Shown one piece after another: positions 45,481 through 55,469 of a stretch of DNA of 64,000 nt (its first letter is position 1; every line of letters starts with the position of its first letter). The notes under the pieces are model-generated. The model had not been told where the DNA came from. It saw only the letters and a list, made by a program, of their open reading frames with translations, and made no database searches. The stretch comes from Clitopilus passeckerianus (Eukaryota > Basidiomycota > Agaricomycetes > Agaricales > Entolomataceae): positions 248,001-312,000 of the forward strand of contig CALYLX010000158.1 in the NCBI GenBank assembly GCA_944990035.1, read 5' to 3'. A program made the position numbers and the translations under genes.

Positions 45481-48100
45481 AACACAGACTTGCCCAGCTT
45501 ATTGCCTACAGGGTTGCATCAAGTTTGGCAATGTTTTCCAGAGCCTTCAGACCAGCGCATGGATGAGTTGAAGTACGTCATTGGGAGCTTCGTTTTTGAG
45601 GTGCTGGAGTCTGGTATATTCGAAGTAAAGAGAATGCCTGTGACGCGTGACATCATCCTGCAAAAGTGGCCAACCACCATCATCACTATTTTCAAAATTC
45701 GACTCAACATCGCCTCGACCTCTCATTCTTCCATCAGGTCTTCATCACCTGCTTCGCCCTCGCTGACTTCTACAGGTGCCTAAGCTTGGCCATCGGCATG
45801 CTGTCCTCGTCCCGTCTGGTGAAACCAGTAAGCTTGGACTGGGACTGATCCCGCCTGCGGAGGGAGCGGAAGAACGACTCTGAGTCTCTAGGTTCAAGGG
45901 TTGGGATGGGGGACCGAGGAGGGTAGAGAGTGGAAGCCTTGCACTATCATCTTCATCGTCCATCTGCTTGAGTACTCCAGCTGCCATCTCTTCAACACCT
46001 GCCTAAGATCGTTTTCCTTGCTGCTGCATCTGTCCCGGCCTCACCACTCCCCACCCCATCGGCTCCTTTGGTGGCGCTGGCAGTACAGCTGCTTTGTTTC
46101 CGTTTTCCGCGGGCATGGAAAGGAGGTAGGTCGATGATGTTCAAGTAATGTCTAGCACTGGTGTTGGGTCATCCTCCACTCATCCGAAAGCTCCAGTTTC
46201 AACATCTACAGACGCAGTGCGGTCTTCTGGATCATGGAGAATAGTAGCGTCACGATTCTTCCTTCGAGCTGCTTCTGCAGGTTGTGATGGTGGCGAGTAC
46301 GGCGTGTTATCAGAGTCCGCCAGGACCTCTGGGTGGGGAGTCGTAGATCTGAGCGTGGGGAAGATGGGTCGTAGGCGGGGAGCACACGCCATTTAAGGTG
46401 TTGGGAGGTTTCGACCTGAAGGTCTGTGTAGGAAGGTCCTGCAAAGCGCTTGCATCGCTACTGCTTCTGTCGTTATCTTGTGCAGCTGTGACAGCGTAAT
46501 CCAGCATTTAGGAGGAAGACGGTGCTCCATATCCTTCGGGTTTGGGTTGACGAATCCTTAACGCTATGCCCCACGCGGAAACGCTTCCTCCTCCACCATG
46601 AACGACATGACATCTTCTGCTAGAGTAGCAAGTGTACACCAGTCGACTTGGCTGCTGGCCTCGTTTTGGAGGACCGAGGGGCCTCTTTTCCCTCTTGTTC
46701 CGCCGTATCTGCCCCCGCCTCGTCGTTCGGCCCCACCATCGGTTCCTCCTGTGATGCTGCGTTTTCAAATTGCTTCATCTTCAGCGAGCACAGAATGCGC
46801 CTCTGTGATGTTTGAGAGTGTCCGGAATCGGTCTGTACACATCGTTCTAGTCATCCATTTCCAACATATCGATTCCGAAGGAGCCGTGCGCTCTTCTGGA
46901 CCATTGACGAATCGTGATTGATTCCCCTGATCTGCTGCTGCTAGGTGTGCTGGGGTGTAAGGACGACGTGTCCTCAGAGCGCCAACAGTCTCCTCTCTTC
47001 AGGTAGTCGAAGGCCCTATAGCTGAGATGACGCGTTGACGACGATAGGCGAGAATGATATACCACTTGGCGTTAGGTTGTTGGGAGATTTGAAGCCGAAC
47101 GTCTGCGTGGGTGGCAAGGTCCTTGCCGAATGTGCATCGTTCAGGCTGCTGCTGCTGCTGTCGCCGTCACGGGAGGAAAAGGCAAGATGCTTTGTGTCCC
47201 TGGGGTTGGGCACGCGAAAAGTCAACGGGAGAGCTAGACGGCGAGCCTGCTTTTTCCTCAGCATGAGCAGCTACCGGCGTGAATGGGGTCTCTTCCGCCG
47301 GTGGTGAGGGTACCAGTCGACTGACTTCTTTGTGGAGCACCGTTGTAGAGGCTTGGTGACGAGGTTCGAAAGGAGGGTGGATGGAATTGGGGGAGGTTGA
47401 CGTTGACATTGGTGAATCGTGTCATCTTCATCCAAGGTGCAACACCGTGGTTATCGTATCCACTCCTCCTTCTGCTTCTTCGCCTTTACCACCTCGTCCA
47501 CTACCATCCGTTCGTCTGATGTCACCGCTATATCTGGCCTCGCTCTTGGGAGGTACAGAAGGCGCTGATTCCGCGACGTTTGGGCAGTGGGGCTGGGGTG
47601 ATAGCGGAAGGGGAGTAAGGCACGTTCTTGGCGGTGTAAAAGAATTGGACGACAGCGTAGGAAGGTCCAAAGAGCTTGTCGTGCTTGAGCTTGACGGCCT
47701 GCAGTCGTCACCTTGGGTGGTCTACCAGCGGTAGTCGCGATTCCGGGAGCAAGAGACTAGGTGCGTCGTGTTCCTCGGGTATAAGGTAGTGGACGCGAGA
47801 GTCCTTCGTGAATGCGGCCTGTTCCAATTTCGTTAATACAAGTAGGAAAGAACATCAAAACACACGATACACACCTTTAACACCGAAATGTGGCTATTCT
47901 CACTCAGGAGAGGGCAGTCCGCAAGAAGGTTGTTAGGATCTTGAATCATCCGCCGCGGCCAGCTTGAAGATCTGTACAGGGTTCGTCAACTCAAGCATCA
48001 AGGAACACCAGGACGGAACGCATACCTTTAACGCCGAGATGGAGGTTATTCTCGTGCTCGAGAGGAGAATACTCCGCTGCTTGGCCTACGACTAACATCG
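45481..48100 (-). pseudogene. SVPPK/FLR module family, several copies, plus a block duplicated at 58.7-60.3 kb
   Basis: 45730-46100 matches 58780-59150 at length (shared gcttcgccctcgctgacttc, actgtcctcgtcccgt and gagcggaagaacgactctga). The region goes on with FLR-type blocks near 46400, 47060 and 47640, and with an SVPPK block near 47550 (SAPSVPPKSEARYSGDIRR on the minus strand). Intron-like stretches on the minus strand, with exons ending SENSHISVLK and HENNLHLGVK, lie near 47819-47876 and 47975-48028. Many copies in varying decay; no intact gene. Confidence 0.45.
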
Positions 48101-48399
48101 TAGGCGTCTGCAAGACGGTGTTAGACTTCTGAAGGGCGACTATGAGAATCCGACTGAAGAGAGGATAAGAAGCCCACCTTAAGAAATCGAACATTGCTTG
48201 AAGATCCGCCGCATTTTAGCCAGAACTGACGACAATAGAAGTGTTAGCAAGCGCTATCCTATACCAAACATGGCACTCACGATGTGAACCTTCTCAATGC
48301 AGAGGATGCTGGAGGAGAGAAAGTCAAGGAAAAGCCTGTGACGCGTGAGGCCTTGAGGGGTTGTTCTTCTCCTCGGGGATAACCTCACGTGTCCCAAAC

Positions 48400-48496
48400 A
48401 TGGTCCTATGACGTATCTCGATTCTCTCGCTCTCCTCTCTCCCTTTCGCTTCGTTTGACTTGCCCAAGAAGAAAGATTCTTCTAACCTCTCTCATC
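48400..48496 (+). promoter_or_regulatory. HET4 leader
   Basis: Short pyrimidine-rich leader (ctcgattctctcgctctcctctctcccttt region) ending acctctctcatcATGG, like acctctctcgagATGG before HET1. The longer conserved upstream block of HET1/3/5 is not recognisable here. Confidence 0.4.
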
Positions 48497-51400
48497 ATGG
48501 TGAGTGTCTCTAACGCTTCCATGAACTATACCACCATGTGATATGATATCTATCCCAGGCAGATACGGAGCAACCTACCAGTCATGTACGAGTTATTCGG
48601 TACATTCAAGTCGTTGCTTTAATCTAACACTCGTTTGCAGCGAATGGAAGTATGTCTCTAGTTTCACAATCTAAAAAAAAACATAGACTGCATTACCTGA
48701 CGACCCAACAGTTCGTGAGTGATGACCACCTCTGAACGGAAGATGTCTGCTCACCATTTCTATTGGTCATGTACGCCAGATTGTAAGTAACGCCTCGGAC
48801 GCAATAAACATTGAAATAAAGAGGCTGATGTCGCGGCTCTTAGTGGGTGTGTGTAATCTTGGTTTAAAATCGCAATGGCGCTCACCTGTAGCGGCAGAAC
48901 GTGCGTACGGTCCTTAAGGAAACCGACTGACTTGACGAACCATTCGAACGCATTCAGAGAGTACGTACAGCGACCAACTTCAATCCATATACGCATTCGC
49001 TAACTCCGACACCTTCAATAGGAAGTAAGTGAATCATTCAGTACCAAGCAACCCCTCGCCGATTCCGTCTTCAGAGAGTAAGTAACCACCCAATTCAATC
49101 TATTCGCTCACTAAGTAACTTCATCTCAAGCCCGTAAGTAATTCTCCCAGTTTCGTCCACTCGCCTGATCTCGTCTCCAGAGCGTACGTTCAACATCTTA
49201 TGATGCCTTTTCACTCGCTGGTCTCTGATCTATGTAATCCTCAGGGTGTAAGTGAACGTACTAATTTCACCTTTTTCGCTCGTTCATTCCACTTTCAGGA
49301 CGTAATTGGCTCACCTGGGAAGGCATATTCACTCGCTCAGTTCTTTTTTCCCAGAGAGTAAGCCCGTCACTCAGCATTTTGCAATCCCATCCTCTCCCCG
49401 ATCTCACTGACATCTTCAGACTGTAAGTAAACCATCCTGCACCAGTAGTTCATCGCTGACCTCGCCTTCAGAAAGTAAATGCTCATTTGATATCACCCGT
49501 TCACTTGCTAATCTTGGGTTTTCAGGACGTAAGTGCCCCCGTTAGGACCCCCTCATTCATTCCCTTGCTGATATAGCCTCAGAGAGTAAGTAGTCAAATC
49601 TCAAACCCCATCATCCCGGATCCAATTTCGCTTCATTTACCCACTGATTTTACTCTTAGAGAGTAAGCGACAATCCCGTAAAACCCTTCCTAATCGATTC
49701 GCTGATCTTGATTTCAGGAAGTAAGCCATTCGGTCTCATTTAATTTCTGTTTTGCGCTGAGCTTGTCCTCAGAGAGTACGTGTCAAGCGGTTCTATCGAC
49801 CCACTCTCACCCGCATTCACCTTGCTAATCTCATCCTCAGCTCGTAAGCAAAACATCCAACTCGAGTCCCGACCATCCCTTAGTTGATTCTGATCGCCTT
49901 TGCAGGACGTAAGTACCGAACCTCTCATCCGCATCTCTCCACTCGCTCGCTCGCTGATCTCGTCTCCAGAAAGTAAGCTTGCTGTCTAGTTTAATCTATT
50001 CGCTTGCTGATCCTGTCTTCTTCAGCTCGTAAGTGATCAATAACCTGCTAAGGCTCCTCCAACCCGCTTCTTTATCTCATATTCGTATTCAGCTCGTAAG
50101 TAGTTCATCCAGTTTCATTCATTCGCTCCTGATAATTTCGTCTCTAGAGAGTGAGTAAACACACTCCGTAAAACTCGTCGGCTGGCTGATGTTTGGTTTC
50201 AGGAAGTAAGTGACTCGTCGAGTTCGGTCTATATCCTCGCTGATTCCGGGTTCAGGAAGTAAGCAAATTACGCTCCTGTAATTTTGTTCATTCCTCGACC
50301 TGATTTCATCTGGTCTTTAGGGCGTAAGTTATTTATCCCAAGTTTCGTCCCGTTTGCTCATTGATTTTGTTGGTAGCTTGTAAGTGAAATATCTAGCGTC
50401 GTGTATAACCTCACGTTATCTCTCTTGACGCGTTTCCTTCTTCCTCCAGAGGGTACGTACCTCAATCATGCTTGTTTCAGACTGTGACCCGCTCCCAAGG
50501 CGCCCTACATCCAAAGTACGTCTCCTCACCCTCCAAAACCCAAACCAACCTCAGCTCAACCCCTCTAACCAAAAGTCATCCACAACGTCATCGATGAACA
50601 CATCCAAAACCGCCTCCCAATCTACCTTCTCAACCTCCAAAACATGCACCTCCTCCGCCGAAGTTCCATCAAATTACACCTCTCGAACTCCATCAATACC
50701 TTCATCGACCGCTTGTTACCTTTTGATCAAGATATGAAATGGATTAACCAAACTGAGGATGAGGTTCGAGCTGCGGCGGCGAGATGGATCACGGAGGAGA
50801 CGGGTTATGCGATTTTCTCGCATCGGTGGCTCGCGATGGGGGAATTGACGTTTCAAGATGTGTTGAAGATTGGAGAGATTCCTGTGGAGGGGTTTCGGGA
50901 ATTGAGTGAGGAGATTATGAAGGAACGGTGCGAATGGAGTGGGAGAGAGATGGTGGAGTGGTTATGTGCGCGTGGTGGTGAACTTTCGAATGCTGGCTCC
51001 ACCCCAAAGACCAGGGAGGAAGAGAATCCTGCGGGGCTCGGGCTACTGAGCGAGATAAAAACATTCTGTGACGGCCTCTCCTACCCCCAACGACGCCACT
51101 GCCAGGACCTAGTCAAGCTAATCGAATTCTGTACTATCGCCTCCCAATGCGGGTGTAAACTCGCGTGGCTCGATACAGGGTGCATCGACAAAAGTCGAAG
51201 TGCGGAGCTGGAGGAGTCGATTAGGTCGATGTTCAACTGGTATCGGGACGCTAAGATCTGCATCGTACACCTCGCGGAGACGACCACCCCTAGGACTTTC
51301 GAGAGTGATCCGTGGTTCACTAGGGGATGGACGTTGCAGGAGCTTCTGGCTCCGAGGAGGATTCTTTTCTTTGGGAAGACTTGGGGTCGTATCACGCCCA

Positions 51401-52203
51401 ACATGGATACGAACACGAACACGGAGGGAAACGATAAAGTCCCCGATGAAGTGCTGGGTATCCCGCTCTGGGAGACGATCTCTCAGGTTACGGGGATCGA
51501 GACGAGGGAGCTTCTGGATTTTGATGCTGGTATTGAGCATGCGAGGGATGCTCTTGGTTGGGTATCGAAGAGGTCAACCACTAGGGTTGAGGATATGGCG
51601 TATTGCTTGATTGGGTTGTTGCAGATACCGATGTCGGTTGCGTATGGGGAGGGGAGTATGGCATTTCATCGGTTGCAGGTGGAGATTCTGCAGCGGAGTG
51701 GGGATATGGGGGTGTTCGCATGGACGGGCAGGGGTTCGTCCTTCAATAGTATGCTCGCGGCGAATGCGGGATGCTTTCGCCCTCTTCCCCTACAACCCCT
51801 TGTCACTGAACCACAGACGGAGAGCACTTTCTCCTGGGATCAAGCTCAGTCTACCGATCAGGCGTATGTGCTCAGGAACAAAGGGCTCCGGATTTCCTTG
51901 CCCGTGTATGGCGCGTACATTCGTAGCCAAGAAGTCATCAAAGAGGGACCCAACTCGGGTATGGTTCGAACTCATCTTGGGCTGGTGGACATGGATCAGG
52001 AAGTTATTGTGGTGTCGGGGGAGTTGGGAGGGTATCGACATCTTGGGATCGCTGTTTTGACTGGGGTGGCTGATGAAGAACGGAATTTGGCTATTTTGCT
52101 TGGGATGAAGGGGGATTGTTGCGTAAGGATCCCGACGCGAGAGTATATCGTGCTGTCTCCTATCCAGAGAATGAAGCAGCCCGTTACTAGGTTTATCAAT
52201 TAG
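48497..52203 (+). CDS. HET-domain protein 4, about 35 exons, diverged one-codon exon array
   Basis: Exon 1 is ATG (48497-48499). Exon 2 (48559-48585) encodes ADTEQPTSH and exon 3 (48641-48649) encodes RME. Then 30 three-nucleotide exons follow, the first being TTC 48712, ATT 48780, TGG 48844, AAC 48898, AGA 48958 and GAA 49022, and the last AGG at 50450. The array begins FIWNRERPSG and ends DKLLREEGLR. The 16-nt exon 50500-50515 (APYIQ plus one base) and the terminal exon 50576-52203 complete a 590-residue product. HET motifs: YAIFSHRW (126-133), LAWLDTGCIDKS (here Leu for Phe), DPWFTRGWTLQELLAPRR. It has longer inserts at CARGGELSNAGSTPKTREEE and MDTNTNTEG. Codon use in the terminal exon is more G/C-ending early on and differs from its paralogues. 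The array introns are no longer obviously repeats, so this looks like the oldest copy. Confidence 0.83.
48715..50499 (+). repeat. HET4 one-codon exon array with diverged introns
   Basis: From GAA (49022) to AGG (50450) there are 24 introns with a mean of about 56 nt, longer and more varied than the 50-nt introns in the other arrays. The GTAAGT-type donor, CTGAT/CTAAT branch site and CAG/TAG acceptor stay in place, and the exons remain exactly 3 nt. The first introns (48715-49021) are not repeat-like at all. Confidence 0.82.
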
Positions 52204-52680
52204 GCATGTGGTGGGCTGCAACTGGTTTGCCAGGTGAGCTACATCATTTCTTTGACTATATTGCCCGACTGACGGATCGTCGAAGAATCTGAAATTTATC
52301 CCAGTACTTCAATGCGTTCATTTTATTCAATTGGCCATTCTTCCTTTGTGTACGATACTTCATTGGCGGACTGCATTTCTCCCCATGATACTAGTACACG
52401 CGCAACCTACTGTTACCTACATGCCTCCTCCCAGTTATGCCCTCCTATCCTCTGATCACGTACTTATGTCATGTTCATCCCAAAGCATCTAGATTAGGGT
52501 CTATATCGAGACTAGAGAAGCCACTCGCTACTAAAAGAGTAGTTTACTATTTGGTGGGGGGAAGAAAGAGTGGCGCTTATTGCTCCACAGCACTAATCTC
52601 GCGCTTCTGCCGGCCCTTAACCAGGCTTTCCCACCACATGCACTATCCCTCGCAACAAATTGCTTTCACGTTCATGACAG
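52204..52680 (+). other. HET4 3' flank and F-box 3 promoter
   Basis: Begins with gccaggtgagctacatcat near 52229 and ggccattcttcctttgtgta near 52333, the HET 3'-flank landmarks in shortened form. The rest serves as upstream region for the F-box gene starting at 52681. Confidence 0.5.
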
Positions 52681-54338
52681 ATGCATCCTTGCTTAGCTAT
52701 TCCGGAAATACGTTTGGCACTCGCACGGTCGTTACAGGAAGGGTTGGAGTGGCGTCGCTATTATGGCGAGAACTCGCGCACTCTTGTAGCTTTGGCTCTG
52801 ACCTGCCGATCTTTTCAAGGTCAGAAATTTTCAGACGCAGCCTTTGCCGAGAAAGCGAGCCCTGAACTTGTTCATAGAGCCGGCTCTCAATGCCCTTTGG
52901 GAATTGCAATCTAGCCTATCACCCCTTGTGCGAGTCATGCCCGGCGACCTCTGGAGCTTCGAAGATGGACAAACCAAGGATATAGTCGTGAGCCTTGCAA
53001 CCTTGTCTCCCCGAATAACCGCTGATGACATAAATGCAGTGTTTTACGAGGCACCTCACGGAGAATGACTGGGATAGATTCGATGCATATAGTGCCAAAA
53101 TCCGAACTCTTCATCTCTGGACCGGTGATACTTTTGGCGTCGATGAGACACTACTTCGTCAATTATCGACCTTCCGCCCAACAAGGCACCTACTGCCACG
53201 ACTGCGGACACTCATTCTAATTGTGGCAGGTGAAGATACATACTATCCTTGCATAGAATGCTTGCCAATTTTCCTGGGAAAATCTCTTACGGAGCTTCGA
53301 ATCGAGGCTGAGGATTATCTCGGCCCCGACTCTATCAGCGACTTCGACGAACCTCTCTACAGTGTTGAGGATCTTTCATCCGCGAAAAGAATTTGCCCCA
53401 ATCTGCACACTTTAATCATCCCTTACCTCATCCCAAGACCGGTGGACGATCCGAGGGAGGCATTCGCCTTGGAGTCTTTCCTCTGCGGTTTCAAGAATAT
53501 CCGATACCTTGGCTTCAGCCTCCAGAACGCCACACCCAGTATAATGCGGAAAATAGGAAAACTCCCCAATCTATCGCGCCTTGACATTGGCAATGTTCCT
53601 GATAGTAGCTGGGCATCACTACACTCAGATTCGGAGCACCCTGTTTCAAGTTTCACGGCGGCCTCCTTTTCCGACGCGTTCAGGGGGCTCATATCCTTGG
53701 AAGCATGTAACTTTGGGGCAAACGATCTCAAGACCACGCTTAACCACGCACCGATCACCCTCCAGTCCTTCCACGCCTACAGTTCGTATGGTTCTGTCCA
53801 TTTGAAAGAACTGGTCGACCCTCTCCAGCGTTTCACCGACTTGACGTCTCTATTGCTCCGTTACGACGAATTCGATTTCCACTCAGTAAAACAAGGATCC
53901 GCCTTGCTCGCGCCCATCTTATCTCTCCGGAACCTTCGCAATGCTCGACTGATGGGTTTCCCAACGAAACTCTTGACAGATGTCTTTTTATGTCGTATTT
54001 CGGACGCCTGGCCGCGCTTGGAATCGCTCGAATTGAAACCTCGCGGTGAAAGGAAAACGCAGATGACCCTGAAGGGCTTGGTCCCAATCTCACAGAAGTG
54101 TATGGCGTTGACGGAGCTTGATATCATCGTCCTCGCCCGACCGTTTCGGACAGAGGAGATTGAGTTTGGTGGCAGAGTCAGCGTCCTCCAGCGGCTGGAC
54201 CTTGATAGCTCACCGGTGGAGGAGCCTTTGGAAGTACTACGCTGTATTCAGATCCTTTTCCCTAGACTATGGGAGGCTCATGCTTGGGAGGCAGGACTCG
54301 GCGATGCATTACAAGAAGTGTATTCATGGCCATATTGA
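52681..54338 (+). CDS. F-box-like / leucine-rich-repeat protein 3
   Basis: Three exons: 52681-52819, 52878-52987, 53040-54338, giving 515 residues. Introns are 58 and 52 nt (donors GTCAGA and GTGAGC) in the same phases and positions as the paralogues at 4565 and 8902. Starts MHPCLAIPEIRLALARSLQE. The F-box-like part (LVALALTCRSFQEPALNALW, MPGDLW) leads into CFTRHLTENDWDRF and an LRR-like region ending with the SSPVEEPLEVLRCIQILFPR block. Likely an SCF substrate receptor with unknown target. It is placed between two HET genes, 42 kb away from its paralogues. Confidence 0.85.
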
Positions 54339-54929
54339 CAGGATATTCTCGATAGTCAGCAGGGAATGAAGGCAGTAACATTTTGGATAAGGCTATTTGT
54401 TAGACGACATCTACGAGAGTTCAAACATTTATTGGCTTTGATGGACTTTAATGACTCGTGTATGTTTAGCCAATATCAAATCTAACATTTCCAAATCGTG
54501 TTCCTTTGTCATATTACCATGCGCCTCCGTTCCAGCCGCCGGCAGCATTGAGATATCCAGTGAAACATCCTATGGTGTCTGGGCATCCACACCGTAGGAA
54601 CAAAAGTCAACCAAGTACATGTGGCCTGACAATGGGTGGCGCAAAATGTTGCATGGATGTATCCCTGAAGTTGAGCATACGAGAAGCCAACGGGAGAGCT
54701 AGATGGCGAACATGCTTTTGCCGGCATGACTAAGTAGCTACCACCGCCCCTAGTAATGTCGTCATTATACCCGCCGGGCCCTCGGGAGGTACAAAAGGAG
54801 CTTGTCCTTCCACATTCGACTCTTGAGCGGTACCCTAGCATGAGCGAGCTGGACACCGGGGTCATCTCCAATTCTCTGCTAGCCTTTATATCCACGTCTC
54901 CAGAAGCTTGCTGATCCCTCTGGGTCATT
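54339..54929 (-). pseudogene. Intergenic with a fragment of the SVPPK module
   Basis: Near 54680-54830 the text agccaacgggagagctagatggcgaacatgc and gggaggtacaaaaggagctt repeats the module found near 47220-47270 and the ggaggtac.gaaggagc phrase of other copies. It is a fragment only. No intact gene. Confidence 0.4.
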
Positions 54930-55469
54930 GAAACATGTTCGGCCTGTAGGTGCAGTGCCTTATGTGCATAGTAGCGGTCGCCTGACCTTCGGATTCTCGA
55001 AGTAGCATCTAATCGATGGTCGAGTGCTACCACGTGTCAAGCGAGGCTCTGCGGCATTCTCACCGGTCAGACTGCATATGAACTGAGCACTAGGCCTTTT
55101 CGTATCGTCGCTACCATAGTATTTCGGTAATATAATGGGCCTTGTTATTCCAATTTCCAACCTTTAGAGGACATCGGCGACTTTCAGAAATGTGTTTCGT
55201 CCCTGATACAGTCTAAGATTGACGAGTATACGCCCTAAAACGCACCCAACACGCACCTGTCCAGCTCACTCGCACGGTGCATGTGTACATCGATCAATCG
55301 ATGGGCTGCGATTGGGATGATTGATATATAGGAGATCATTTTAAACCAACTAACCGAAAGGGTAGTTTCTGTCTCTTTGCGCTTGTTTCCATCCTTGTTT
55401 CGACCTCCGTTCTCTCCTACCTACCTTTTGGCTTGTTTGAAAACTAGCTTCGTTGTAATCTTTCTCGAT
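54930..55469 (+). promoter_or_regulatory. Conserved HET5 upstream region
   Basis: Same order of blocks as HET1 and HET3: ggtcgcctgaccttcgga near 54968, tctaatcgatggtcgag near 55008, catcgatcaatcgatggg near 55288, gcgattgggatgattgat near 55308 (inverted CCAAT), aaccaactaaccgaaagg near 55345, and ctacctaccttttggcttgt near 55417, ending tctttctcgatATGG. Confidence 0.6.

Noticed and set aside
50468..50737. 89-codon open frame overlapping the HET4 16-nt exon
   Set aside because: It is a shifted frame through the last two introns; the spliced frame is supported by the paralogues.
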